From the NCBI RefSeq assembly GCF_018829635.1, contig NZ_JAHKKG010000004.1, forward strand, positions 62,001 through 126,000: a stretch of DNA of 64,000 bases, written 5' to 3'. This document shows positions 34,647-43,171 of the stretch, piece by piece. The DNA is from Paractinoplanes bogorensis (lineage in GTDB: Bacteria; Actinomycetota; Actinomycetes; Mycobacteriales; Micromonosporaceae). Positions within the stretch are counted from its first letter, which is position 1; each line of letters starts with the position of its first letter. Both the position numbers and the translations under genes were made by a program. The notes under the pieces are model-generated. The model was not told where the DNA came from, did not search any database, and saw nothing but the letters and a program-made list of their open reading frames with translations.

Positions 34647-36623
34647 ATGCGAAGAAGCATCGCTGCCGTCTCCGCGGCCGTCCTGGGGCTCGCGTTGATC
34701 ACGCCGGGCGCCGCCAACGCCGAACCGAAACCGGCCGCCGGTGACGGTTTGAGCCCGGCCGACCGGGCCTCGCTGGCCGCCGGCGTCGGGATCGCGCCCA
34801 AGGCTCCGTACGGGGCCAAACCGAAGGGCCCGAACCCGTTCCTGGCCGAGGTCGCCGACCCGTCCAAGGTCGACTACTCGGGCTGGGCCAACTACATGAA
34901 GACCCAGGCCAAGTCGAAGGCGGCGGCCCGCCTGAACGCGGCCAAGGCCGGAAAGTCGGCGAAGGCGGCGGCCACGCCCGCGGTCGTCGTGGACGAGGAC
35001 GAGCTGCCGGGCACGTTCGGCGGCAACGACACCCCGGTCAACGCGCAGCGCATCACCGGCTACGGCACCGGCTCGGGACAGTTCTCCAAGATCCGCGTCC
35101 TGGGCAACCTGAACAACGAGGCGACGAGCACGCCCACCGTGGCGCCGGCGCCCGAGGACGACGGCTCGATCACCCTCGCCGGGGCCACCGGGATCGGGGT
35201 CGGCACGCAGAACGGCGCCTCGATCAGCGCGCAGATCGGCGACGGCCCGCACGGCCGGCAGACCGGTGACGGCAGCAACGACTTCGACTTCTTCAAGATC
35301 ACGGCGAGCGCCGGGGACGTGCTGACGGTCGCGACCGCCACGCCGACCGGGCCGCTCGACACGGTGCTCCAGCTGTTCGCGCCGGACGGCACCCTGCTCG
35401 CGGTCAACGACGACTTCGGGGGCCTGGACAGCCGGATCAGCTACCCGGTTCCGGCCGGCGGCGACTTCTACGCCGCGGTCGCGGCCTACGGCGGCCTGCC
35501 CGCCGACCCGTTCGACTCGGGCAGCGGCGGCGGCATCGGTGACACGTCCCCGCCGACCGAAGGCCCGTACACGCTGACCGCCACCGCGGGCGGCGTCGAC
35601 CAGGACTTCTTCGCGGTCAAGCTCCGGGCCGGCGACGTGCTCGGCGGATCGGTCAAGGGCTCGGCCACCTATCTGACCGTCTACGACACCGTGCCGCGCG
35701 AGGTGCACGGCTCCGACCAGGACGCGTCGTTCATCTACCCGATGGACTCGCCGCTGCCGGGTGGCGGTAACGCCGTGACCGACTACGTGGCGACCAAGGC
35801 CGGCTGGCACTACGTCGGGGTGACCGGCGGTTCCGGGGCGTACGACATCACGGTCGAGGGCTACCGCCCGGTGCTGCAGGGGGCCAAGCCGGTGCAGACG
35901 CTGTACCTGGACTTCGACGGCGCCCGGGTCAACACCGGCGTGTTCGGCGGCTCGGGCCAGCGCGATCTCAGCCCGCTGGCCGCGTTCCTGACCAGCTGGG
36001 GCCTGACCCGCGCCGACGAGGACGCGCTGATCGACGCCGTCACGGCCGGGGTCACCGAGAACATCAAGGCCGACCTCGAGGCGAGCGGCCTGAACAGCAA
36101 GTTCAAGCTCAAGATCGCCAACAGCAAGGACAACGCCGACCAGTGGGGCAAGGCGAACGTCAGCCGGATCGTGGTCGGCGGCACGATCGACGAGTCGGGT
36201 GTCGACACGATCGGCATCGCCCAGAGCATCGACCCGGGCAACTTCGAGACCGAGGAGACCGCCCTGGTGCTGCTCGACGTGCTGAGCTCGCCGGCCGGAT
36301 CCACGCCGGCGTCGCTCAACACCTACATCGGGCCGGCCAGTGACCGCCTCGCCTTCGTCGCCCAGGGCCTGAGCAACGTGATCGCGCACGAGGCCGGGCA
36401 CTTCTTCGGCAACTTCCACACCGACAACCAGGACGCGCTGCCCAACCTGATGGACGCGGGCGGCACCGGCTTCGGCACCCTCTTCGGCGTCGGGCCGGAC
36501 AACGTCGGCGGCACGGCTGATGACATCGACGTCGACTTCGGCGACAGCACGTTCCTGCCGGCCGAGGGCTTCTCCGGCACCGAGGACACGCTCGGACGCA
36601 TCGTGTTCGGCGTGACCAGCTAA
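34647..36623 (+). CDS. Secreted metzincin-type metalloprotease with pre-peptidase domains
   Basis: 658 residues. A signal peptide (1-25, ending ANA) is followed by an Ala/Lys-rich propeptide-like region (about 30-115). Two PPC-like beta-sandwich domains follow (about 190-310 and 310-410; FDFFKITASAGDVLTV and DQDFFAVKLRAGDVLG). The C-terminal protease region begins near VQTLYLDFDGARVNTG and has the extended zinc motif HEAGHFFGNFH at 581-591 with a downstream NLMD that could form the Met-turn. Calcium-like acidic loops (DNVGGTADDIDVD) follow. A GGGGGAAAG ribosome site precedes the ATG. The family placement within the metzincins is uncertain. Confidence 0.9.
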   Translation: MRRSIAAVSAAVLGLALITPGAANAEPKPAAGDGLSPADRASLAAGVGIAPKAPYGAKPKGPNPFLAEVADPSKVDYSGWANYMKTQAKSKAAARLNAAKAGKSAKAAATPAVVVDEDELPGTFGGNDTPVNAQRITGYGTGSGQFSKIRVLGNLNNEATSTPTVAPAPEDDGSITLAGATGIGVGTQNGASISAQIGDGPHGRQTGDGSNDFDFFKITASAGDVLTVATATPTGPLDTVLQLFAPDGTLLAVNDDFGGLDSRISYPVPAGGDFYAAVAAYGGLPADPFDSGSGGGIGDTSPPTEGPYTLTATAGGVDQDFFAVKLRAGDVLGGSVKGSATYLTVYDTVPREVHGSDQDASFIYPMDSPLPGGGNAVTDYVATKAGWHYVGVTGGSGAYDITVEGYRPVLQGAKPVQTLYLDFDGARVNTGVFGGSGQRDLSPLAAFLTSWGLTRADEDALIDAVTAGVTENIKADLEASGLNSKFKLKIANSKDNADQWGKANVSRIVVGGTIDESGVDTIGIAQSIDPGNFETEETALVLLDVLSSPAGSTPASLNTYIGPASDRLAFVAQGLSNVIAHEAGHFFGNFHTDNQDALPNLMDAGGTGFGTLFGVGPDNVGGTADDIDVDFGDSTFLPAEGFSGTEDTLGRIVFGVTS

Positions 36624-36648
36624 AGCGAGGAGCGCGTTGCCGCGCGGG

Positions 36649-36705
36649 CGAGTTCGGCCTTCGGGCGGTGTCGGCGAAGCCGCCATCGCCTGCAGGCCGA
36701 ACTCG
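36649..36705. repeat. Long inverted repeat, possible bidirectional terminator
   Basis: CGAGTTCGGCCT (36649-36660) pairs perfectly with AGGCCGAACTCG (36694-36705). The 33-base loop contains a second GGCGG...CCGCC hairpin. It lies between the convergent protease and STAS genes; no T-run follows. Confidence 0.6.
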
Positions 36706-36766
36706 TTCGCTCTTAGCGGCGCACGCGCGATCGAGCGAATCAGCACAGCGACCGCTCTTGAGGCTC

Positions 36767-37099
36767 TTAATCCTTGAGGGCGGTTTCCACGTCGGGAAAG
36801 AGAGCCAGGTAGTCGGTCAGGCCGAGTGTGTCGAAAAGGCGGCGCAGGAAGCCGGACGGTGCGGCCAGGCGCACCCAGCCGTCACGCTCCTGGGCCCGGC
36901 CGTGCGCGGTGACCAGGACACCCACCCCCATCGAGTCGCAGAAGTCCAGCCCCGAGACGTCGACCACGACCCGGGGCGCGGGACGGTCGACGAGGCGGGC
37001 CAGGTTGGCCTTGAGCACGGGCACGGTGTCGATATCGAGGGAACCGCGCAGCACCAGCACGGCCGTGTTCGGCGGGTGGTGCGCGACCGAGACCTGCAT
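36767..37099 (-). CDS. STAS-domain anti-sigma factor antagonist-like protein
   Basis: 110 residues forming a single STAS domain: TAVLVLRGSLDIDTVPVLKA, then VVVDVSGLDFCDSMGVGVLV with the conserved Ser of the DS-x-G motif that anti-sigma kinases phosphorylate. No RsbW-like kinase gene is adjacent. Such proteins usually act in partner-switching control of sigma factors in actinomycetes. The ATG start is used. It is divergent from the peroxiredoxin gene. Confidence 0.92.
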   Translation of the reverse strand: MQVSVAHHPPNTAVLVLRGSLDIDTVPVLKANLARLVDRPAPRVVVDVSGLDFCDSMGVGVLVTAHGRAQERDGWVRLAAPSGFLRRLFDTLGLTDYLALFPDVETALKD

Positions 37100-37185
37100 G
37101 GTGTGTCGCTTTCGGTGGAGACGTGCGGGGGGCTGATTGCTGAATCGGTCGAGCGGACGGGAGTTTCTCTCACCCTAGGGGAGGC

Positions 37186-37221
37186 GAGGCCCGATGACCG
37201 AATGGGGAGGCCCGATGGCCG
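37186..37221 (+). promoter_or_regulatory. Direct repeat upstream of the peroxiredoxin gene
   Basis: GAGGCCCGATGACCG (37186-37200) and GAGGCCCGATGGCCG (37207-37221) differ at one base and are 21 bases apart, two helical turns. They lie 30-65 bases before the peroxiredoxin start and could be tandem regulator half-sites. Confidence 0.35.
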
Positions 37222-37250
37222 CGTCCGCTACCCGGGAGTAGGTTTCTGGT

Positions 37251-37721
37251 GTGAGCCTCAACAAGGGTGATGTCGTCGACGATTTCCAGCTGGATGACCA
37301 GGACGGCAAGCCGCGCCGGCTGAGCGAGTTGCTCGCCGCCGGGCCGGTTGTCCTGTTCTTCTATCCGGCCGCCATGACCTCGGGTTGCACCGCCGAGGCG
37401 TGCAACTTCCGCGATCTGGCCGCCGAGTTCCGCGAGGCTGGCGCGCAGCGGGTCGGGATCAGCCGCGACAAGATCGCGAAGCAGAAGGAGTTCTCCGACC
37501 TCCACGGCTTCGACTACCCGCTGCTCAGCGACCCCGACGGCGCCGTCGCGTCGAAGATGGGCGTCAAGCGCAAGCTGCCGCTGGGCCCGCTCAGCACGAA
37601 GCGGATGACCTTCGTGATCGACACCGACCGCTCGGTGCTCGAGGTCATCCACTCCGAGACCAACATGCAGGATCATGCGGCGAAGGCCCTGGAGACCCTC
37701 GCCGCACGAAAGAGCGCGTAG
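37251..37721 (+). CDS. bcp: Thiol peroxidase, BCP/PrxQ-type peroxiredoxin
   Basis: 156 residues from GTG. The thioredoxin fold has the peroxidatic Cys in AAMTSGCTAEACNFRD, with the resolving Cys five residues later, the arrangement of PrxQ/BCP alpha-2/alpha-3 resolving enzymes. GISRDKIAKQKEFSDLHGF and YPLLSDPDG are family hallmarks. It reduces hydroperoxides using thioredoxin. The Pro of the usual PxxxTxxC active-site loop appears as YPAAMTSGC. The zwf gene, an NADPH source, is convergent immediately downstream. Confidence 0.94.
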   Translation: MSLNKGDVVDDFQLDDQDGKPRRLSELLAAGPVVLFFYPAAMTSGCTAEACNFRDLAAEFREAGAQRVGISRDKIAKQKEFSDLHGFDYPLLSDPDGAVASKMGVKRKLPLGPLSTKRMTFVIDTDRSVLEVIHSETNMQDHAAKALETLAARKSA

Positions 37722-37724
37722 CTG

Positions 37725-39218
37725 CTAGATGCTGTTCTTCCAGGCCCGGCCCGAGCGCCCGATCAGGCGTTCGGCGTCGGCCGGTCCCCACGAGGCGGCC
37801 TCGTAGGTCGGGATCGGCGACATGTCCGAGGCCCAGTGCTCGATGATCGGGTCGACGATCCGCCACGAGTGCTCGACCTCGTCGCTGCGGATGAACAGCG
37901 TCGGGTCGCCCAGCAGCGCGTCGAGGAGCAGTCGCTCGTACGCCTCGGGGCTCTCCTCGGCGAACGTCTGCTCGTACGAGAAGTCCATCGACGCCGTCCG
38001 CACCCGGAACGAGTGGCCCGGCACCTTGGCCCCGAACCGCAGCGAGATGCCCTCGTTGGGCTGGATGCGCAGGATCAGCGCGTCGGCCTCGAGCCCGGTC
38101 AGCTGGTCCTGCGGGATGGGCAGGTGCGGCGGCCGCTGGAACTGCAGGGCCACCTCGGTCACGCGGGCGGGCAACCTTTTTCCCGTACGGACGTAGAACG
38201 GCACCCCGGCCCACCGCCAGTTGTCGACGTTGAGCCGCATGGCCGCGTACGTCTCCGTGCGGGAGAGCGGGTCGACCCCGACCTCTTCGCGGTAGCCGGC
38301 CATCAGGTCGCTGCGGGTGCCGCCGCGCGTGTACTGCCCGCGGACGGCCAGGTCGGCGATGTCGCGGTTGGTGGGCAGCCGGATCGCCTGGAGCAGCTTC
38401 ACCTTCTCGTTGCGCAGGCCCTCGGCCTCGAACGACGCCGGCGGCTCCATCAGGGCGAGCGCGAGCACCTGGAGCACGTGGTTCTGCACGATGTCGCGCA
38501 TGGCGCCCGCGTGCTCGTAGAAGCCGCCGCGGGTGCCGACGCCGAGCGTCTCGGCCACCGTGATCTGCACGTGGTCGACCCAGGAGCGGTCCCAGATCGG
38601 CTGGAAGATCGAGTTGGCGAAGCGCAGCGCCAGCACGTTCTGCACCGTGTCTTTGCCCAGGTAGTGGTCGATGCGGAAGACCTGGGGCTCGTCGAACGAG
38701 CCGTGCACCACGGCGTCGAGTTCGCGGGCGCTGGGCAGGTCGCGGCCGTAGGGCTTCTCGATCACCAGGCGGGCGAAGGAGCCCTCGCGGGCGTGGTTGA
38801 GCCCGGCCCCGGCCAGCCCGTGGATCACCGGCTCGAACGCCTCGGCCGGGGTGGACAGGTAGAACAGGCGGTTGCCGGACGTGCCGCGCTGGGCGTCGAG
38901 CTCGTCGAGCGTCTCGGCCAGCCGCTTGTACGTGTCGGGGTCGTCGTAGCCGCCCGATACGTACCGGATTCCGCCCTGAAGCTGGGCTTTGTCGGTCAGG
39001 CTGCGGTCGCCGAGCGCGCTGGAGGCGAACTGCTCGTCCGCCATCGGCGTGCGGGCGACGCCGACCAGGGCGAACTGGCTGGGCAGGCGATTGTGCCGGG
39101 CCAGGCTCTCCACGGCCGGGAGCAGCTTGCGCCGGGTCAGGTCGCCCGAGGCGCCGAAGATCACCAGCGTGGCGGGCGGGGCGCTGCGCTCCTGGATGAG
39201 CTGAGGGGCGTTGTCCAT
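37725..39218 (-). CDS. zwf: Glucose-6-phosphate 1-dehydrogenase
   Basis: 497 residues, normal length. The NADP-binding motif VIFGASGDLTRRKLLPAV is at the N terminus. The substrate site is FRIDHYLGKDTVQN, with the catalytic His further on in GGFYEHAGAMRDIVQNH. NEGISLRFGAKVPG is typical of the C-terminal half. It oxidises glucose-6-phosphate to 6-phosphogluconolactone with NADP in the pentose phosphate pathway. It stands alone rather than beside opcA/tal/tkt, so it may be a second copy. Its stop lies 3 bases from the end of the bcp gene. Confidence 0.97.
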   Translation of the reverse strand: MDNAPQLIQERSAPPATLVIFGASGDLTRRKLLPAVESLARHNRLPSQFALVGVARTPMADEQFASSALGDRSLTDKAQLQGGIRYVSGGYDDPDTYKRLAETLDELDAQRGTSGNRLFYLSTPAEAFEPVIHGLAGAGLNHAREGSFARLVIEKPYGRDLPSARELDAVVHGSFDEPQVFRIDHYLGKDTVQNVLALRFANSIFQPIWDRSWVDHVQITVAETLGVGTRGGFYEHAGAMRDIVQNHVLQVLALALMEPPASFEAEGLRNEKVKLLQAIRLPTNRDIADLAVRGQYTRGGTRSDLMAGYREEVGVDPLSRTETYAAMRLNVDNWRWAGVPFYVRTGKRLPARVTEVALQFQRPPHLPIPQDQLTGLEADALILRIQPNEGISLRFGAKVPGHSFRVRTASMDFSYEQTFAEESPEAYERLLLDALLGDPTLFIRSDEVEHSWRIVDPIIEHWASDMSPIPTYEAASWGPADAERLIGRSGRAWKNSI

Positions 39219-39373
39219 GGTTATTACGTGTCCTCCGACCGTTGGGACCGTCCAGCAAAACTCTACGCAGCGTGGAGCCGGAAAGGTTCACATCCATCCC
39301 CGGATGCGACCTGAGATACACGACAAAAGTGGCAAACTGGGTTGTACCCGCGTGGCGTTCTTGAGGGGGACTC

Positions 39374-40312
39374 GTGAAGTACCGGCTCGTGACCCGAAGC
39401 GACTTCGACGGCCTGGTCTGCGCTGTGCTGCTGCGGCACCTCGACATGATCGGCGACATCAAGTTCGTGCACCCCAAGGACGTGCAGGACGGGGAGGTCG
39501 AGGTCACCGAGAACGACATCCTGACCAACCTGCCGTACGCTCCGGGCGCCTACATGGTGTTCGACCACCACCACTCGGAGACCCTGCGCAACGAGGGCAA
39601 CCTGAGTAACCACATCATCGACGCCGACGCGCCGTCGGCGGCCCGGGTGATCTACGACTACTACGGCGGGCGGGAGCGCTTCCCCGACGTCTCCAACGGC
39701 CTCATGTACGCCGTCGACCAGGCCGACTCGGCCGACTACGCGCTCGAGGACATCCTCGATCCGCAGGGCTGGTCGCTGCTGAACTTCCTGATGGACAGCC
39801 GGACCGGGCTCGGCCGGTTCCGCGAGTTCCGGATCTCCAACTACCAGCTGATGATGCAGCTCATCGAGGCCTGCATCCAGCACAACGACGTGCGGGAGAT
39901 CCTCGCCCAGCCCGACGTGGCCGAGCGCGCGGACCTCTACCGGGCGCAGCACGACCTGTTCGTCGAGCAGCTCAAGCGGGTCAGCCACGTCGAGGGGGAC
40001 GTGGTCGTGGTCGATCTGCGCGAGGAAGAGGTGATCCACGCCGGGAACCGGTTCATGGTGTACGCGCTCTTCCCCGAGGCGCGGGTGTCGGTGCATGTGA
40101 TCTGGGGCCGGCAGAAGCTCAACACCGTGTTCGCGTGCGGCAAGTCGATCCTCGACCGCACCTCGCCGGTGGACGTGGGCGAGGTGATGCTGCGCTACGG
40201 CGGCGGAGGGCACATCGCAGCCGGCACGTGCCAGGTGCCGCACGAGGACTCGGAGCGGGTCGAGCGCGAGATCGTGGCCGCCCTCAACAGTCCACGCACC
40301 GTGTCCGTCTAG
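39374..40312 (+). CDS. DHH-family phosphoesterase
   Basis: 312 residues from GTG with a GAGGGGGA ribosome site. The DHH domain has the metal-binding SDFDGLVCAVLL and the VFDHHHSE motif. The C-terminal DHHA1-like domain ends in YGGGGHIAAGTCQVP, the substrate-binding GGGH signature. Such enzymes hydrolyse short phosphodiesters or polyphosphate (NrnA, PPX or c-di-AMP phosphodiesterase types); which one cannot be decided here. It is divergent from zwf. Confidence 0.9.
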   Translation: MKYRLVTRSDFDGLVCAVLLRHLDMIGDIKFVHPKDVQDGEVEVTENDILTNLPYAPGAYMVFDHHHSETLRNEGNLSNHIIDADAPSAARVIYDYYGGRERFPDVSNGLMYAVDQADSADYALEDILDPQGWSLLNFLMDSRTGLGRFREFRISNYQLMMQLIEACIQHNDVREILAQPDVAERADLYRAQHDLFVEQLKRVSHVEGDVVVVDLREEEVIHAGNRFMVYALFPEARVSVHVIWGRQKLNTVFACGKSILDRTSPVDVGEVMLRYGGGGHIAAGTCQVPHEDSERVEREIVAALNSPRTVSV

Positions 40313-40386
40313 CCGGGGAACTTTAACTTTCCGCGCACCGTCGCGCACCACCTGGGATGGTGGGCGGGAGGAATGAGCACAGTACT

Positions 40387-40417
40387 CGAGGGGCGGGAGT
40401 AATACCCCCGCCCCTCG
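40387..40417. terminator. Bidirectional terminator hairpin
   Basis: CGAGGGGCGGG (40387-40397) pairs perfectly with CCCGCCCCTCG (40407-40417) around a 9-base loop, between the convergent DHH and YcnI-like genes. There is no T-run on either side. Confidence 0.65.
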
Positions 40418-40523
40418 TCCGCGGATCGCGGGCCATGCCCATTGGCCCCATCCGCAGGTCGTGCTCCGCGCCCCACGCGCGTCATCACGACATTTCCCGC
40501 GTCCACCAGCGCGGGAGCCTTCG

Positions 40524-41360
40524 TCAGCCCTTGTAGGCCCACTTGCTGTTGCCGCCGCCGGCCGTGACCGGTTCCTTGTCCTCCGCGGGCTCTTCCTCGG
40601 CCGACTCGTCGATCGGGGTCTCGTCGGAGTCAGCGTCGGGGTCGGCCCGGTGCCGGCCACGCAGCATCATCACCGCGCCGCCGAGCAGGGCCAGACCGGC
40701 CACCACCCAGCCACCGATCGACCACACCGACGGGCCGCGGTCGGCCTCGGCGATGGCCTGCTGGAAGAGTTCGGCCTCCTGCGCCGCGGCGTCACCGGCC
40801 GTGGTGCCGCCGGCCGCCGCGCCGTGGTGCCCGGCGGCGGGGGCCCCGGCCGGGGCGGGCGTCAGGGTCAGCTTGGCCGCCGGGTCGGCCGGTCCGGCCT
40901 TGCCGTCCGCGTACGCCGTGACGATCTTGAAGTCCATCGAGCTCAGCGTCGGCAGCGGACCGATGGCGATCCGCACCTCCGTGCTGGCGCCGGGAGCCAG
41001 ATTCTTGCCGGGCATCGCGATCCACTCTATCGCCGAGGCGGTCTCCGTGGTCGGCGTGTCACCGTGCAGGGTCGGCAGGGCGGTCGAGAGTGTGCGCTGC
41101 TGGATCCGCGGGGCCCAGTCGTCGACCGAGAGCGGATAGACCTCGGCCACCGGGGTGTCGGCGGGCAGGTCGAGCTTGATCGTGTGCACCGGTTTGTCGC
41201 CGCGGTTGGTGACCTTGAAAGTCAGGTTGTCTCCGCTGCCCTGGACGGCGGTCGACGGCGACACCGTCACGTCGGCGAAGGCCGGGGTGGCGGCGAACAG
41301 GCCGAGAGCGGCGGCAGCGATGGGGACGCCCGCGCGGCGGGCCAGCTGAGAGTGCCTCAC
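40524..41360 (-). CDS. YcnI-like (DUF1775) membrane-anchored protein
   Basis: 278 residues. A signal peptide (about 1-29, ending AFA) is followed by the DUF1775 domain (about 30-175; DVTVSPSTAVQGSGDNLTFK, ETASAIEWIAMPGKNLAPG). A linker, one TM helix (about 212-235, IGGWVVAGLALLGGAVMML) and an acidic cytoplasmic tail complete it. In B. subtilis YcnI the mature N-terminal His, a Glu and a Trp bind copper(II). Here the first mature residue is Asp and the expected Glu in VPNE is replaced (VTNRGD); only the Trp remains. No copCD gene is adjacent. Copper binding is therefore doubtful. Confidence 0.85.
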   Translation of the reverse strand: MRHSQLARRAGVPIAAAALGLFAATPAFADVTVSPSTAVQGSGDNLTFKVTNRGDKPVHTIKLDLPADTPVAEVYPLSVDDWAPRIQQRTLSTALPTLHGDTPTTETASAIEWIAMPGKNLAPGASTEVRIAIGPLPTLSSMDFKIVTAYADGKAGPADPAAKLTLTPAPAGAPAAGHHGAAAGGTTAGDAAAQEAELFQQAIAEADRGPSVWSIGGWVVAGLALLGGAVMMLRGRHRADPDADSDETPIDESAEEEPAEDKEPVTAGGGNSKWAYKG

Positions 41361-41430
41361 GAGGGGTAGTTCGGATCACAGGCGGCAAAGGTTCAACGCT
41401 GCCGGAAAAGTTTTGCCGGATGATGTCGGG

Positions 41431-41643
41431 ATGCGTGACGTGCCGATCGACGGAGACATGATCAGACTCGGACAGTTCCTCAAGCTGGCCGACCTCATCG
41501 ACACCGGGGGCGAGGGCAAGGTCCTGATCGCCTCGGGCGACGTCTCGGTCAACGGCGAGGTGGACACCCGCCGGGGCCGCCAGCTGCATCCGGGCGACGT
41601 TGTCGAGGTGTTCGGCAAGCAGGCCCGGGTGGCCTCTACATAG
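41431..41643 (+). CDS. S4-domain RNA-binding protein (YaaA/RlbA-like)
   Basis: 70 residues. Nearly the whole protein is one S4 domain: IRLGQFLKLADLIDTGGEGK, then VNGEVDTRRGRQLHPGDVVE. This is the size and form of the small RlbA/YaaA group, which bind structured RNA, often rRNA or tmRNA-like targets. ATG at 41431 was preferred over a TTG six codons upstream. It is a single-gene unit with no obvious partner. Confidence 0.85.
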   Translation: MRDVPIDGDMIRLGQFLKLADLIDTGGEGKVLIASGDVSVNGEVDTRRGRQLHPGDVVEVFGKQARVAST

Positions 41644-41697
41644 GACGTTCAGGGGAACCCGGCCTGCCCGTTCGCCCCAACGCAGGGTGACGAATGG

Positions 41698-41727
41698 TTG
41701 ACATCCTGTCGATCTCAGGCATGTACT
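41698..41727 (+). promoter_or_regulatory. Candidate sigma-70-type promoter for the ABC importer operon
   Basis: TTGACA (41698-41703) is followed after 18 bases by TGTACT (41722-41727), a near-consensus -35 and an acceptable -10 for the principal actinobacterial sigma factor. It lies about 80 bases before the start codon. Confidence 0.55.
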
Positions 41728-41733
41728 GATGCC

Positions 41734-41755
41734 GGTGTGTTACTGGCGTCACACC
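41734..41755 (+). promoter_or_regulatory. Palindromic operator candidate (GGTGTG-N10-CACACC)
   Basis: GGTGTG (41734-41739) and CACACC (41750-41755) form a perfect dyad just downstream of the predicted -10, a position typical for a repressor of a sugar-uptake operon. Confidence 0.45.
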
Positions 41756-41804
41756 TTTGGGTAGGTGACGTCGAAACCCGATCAAGCCTCGCCGGGGAGG
41801 CCGG

Positions 41805-43169
41805 ATGTCACGCACGCGCAAACGCGCCCTGCTCGCCGCCACCGCCACTGTCGTGCTCACCCTCACCGGGTGCGCCGGATGGGGCGGTGGGCCGGGCGGT
41901 GAAGGGCCCAACAGCATCAACGTCCTGATGGTGAACAACCCGCAGATGATCGATCTGCAGCGGCTCACCGCGGACAACTTCACCAAGCAGACCGGCATCA
42001 ACGTGAACTTCACGGTGCTGCCCGAGAACGACGTCCGCGACAAGATCAGTCAGGAGTTCTCCAGTCAGGCCGGTCAGTACGACGTCGCCTCGCTGAGCAA
42101 CTTCGAGATCCCGATCTACGCCAAGTCGAAGTGGATCGCCCCGCTGGACGACTACGTCGCCGCGGACACCCAGTTCAACCAGGACGACATCCTCAAGCCG
42201 ATGACGCAGTCACTGACCGCGGACGACGGCAAGCTCTACGGCGAGCCGTTCTACGGCGAGTCGTCGTTCCTGATGTACCGCAAGGACGTGCTCGAGTCGA
42301 ACAACGTCCAGATGCCGGAGAAGCCGACCTGGCAGCAGGTGGCCGACATCGCGGCCCAGGTCGACAACAAGCAACCGGGCATGCGGGGCATCTGCCTGCG
42401 CGGCCAGCCCGGCTGGGGCCAGATCTTCGCGCCGCTCACCACCGTGGTCAACACGTTCGGCGGCACCTGGTTCGAGAAGGACTGGACACCCAAGGTCGAC
42501 GCACCCGAGTTCACCGAGGCCACCAAGTTCTATGTCGACCTGGTCCGGGCCCACGGCGAGAACGGCGCACCGCAGGCCGGCTTCACCGAATGCCTGAACA
42601 ACCTGATCCAGGGCAACGTGGCTATGTGGTACGACGCCACCAGCGCCGCCGGATCCCTCGAGGCCGACGACTCGCCGGTCAAGGGCAAGATCGGCTACGC
42701 GCCGGCGCCGGTCGTCAAGACCGACAGCTCGGGCTGGCTGTACGCCTGGTCGTGGAGCATCCAGCAGGCCAGCAAGAAGAAGGACAACGCCTGGAAGTTC
42801 ATCTCGTGGGCGTCCAGCAAGCAGTACGAGGAACTGGTCGGCCAGCAGGTCGGCTGGTCCAGCGTCCCGGCCGGCAAGCGCGCCTCGACGTACGAGAACC
42901 AGGACTACCTCAAGGTCGCCTCGTCGTTCGCCGAGCCGACCAAGGCCGCCATCGAGGGCGCCGACCCGCGTAACCCCGGGGTGCAGCCCCGGCCCGCGAT
43001 CGGCATCCAGTTCGTCGACATCCCCGAGTTCACCGACCTCGGCACCCAGGCGTCGCAGTACGTCAGCTCGGCGATCGCCGGTCAGATGAGCGTCGACGAC
43101 GCGCTGAAACGCGGCCAGCGACTGGCCGAAGACGTCGCCGAACGCTACAAGTCACGTGAGGAGGGCTAG
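41805..43169 (+). CDS. ABC transporter substrate-binding lipoprotein (polyol/sugar type)
   Basis: 454 residues. The lipoprotein signal has lipobox LTGC with C23. The mature part is a family-1 solute-binding protein: QTGINVNFTVLPENDVRDKI, YDVASLSNFEIPIYAKSKWI, the YGESSFLMYRKD hinge region and the C-terminal GWSSVPAGKRAST. The overall pattern, with WYDATSAAGSLE and AYAWSWS-like core, recalls SmoE sorbitol/mannitol-binding proteins. It delivers substrate to the two permeases encoded directly downstream. Confidence 0.9.
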   Translation: MSRTRKRALLAATATVVLTLTGCAGWGGGPGGEGPNSINVLMVNNPQMIDLQRLTADNFTKQTGINVNFTVLPENDVRDKISQEFSSQAGQYDVASLSNFEIPIYAKSKWIAPLDDYVAADTQFNQDDILKPMTQSLTADDGKLYGEPFYGESSFLMYRKDVLESNNVQMPEKPTWQQVADIAAQVDNKQPGMRGICLRGQPGWGQIFAPLTTVVNTFGGTWFEKDWTPKVDAPEFTEATKFYVDLVRAHGENGAPQAGFTECLNNLIQGNVAMWYDATSAAGSLEADDSPVKGKIGYAPAPVVKTDSSGWLYAWSWSIQQASKKKDNAWKFISWASSKQYEELVGQQVGWSSVPAGKRASTYENQDYLKVASSFAEPTKAAIEGADPRNPGVQPRPAIGIQFVDIPEFTDLGTQASQYVSSAIAGQMSVDDALKRGQRLAEDVAERYKSREEG

Positions 43170-43171
43170 GC

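Noticed and set aside
34554..36746. 730-codon minus-strand frame antisense to the metalloprotease
   Set aside because: Val/Gly/Arg/Ala-rich shadow; the plus strand encodes a signal peptide, PPC domains and the zinc motif.
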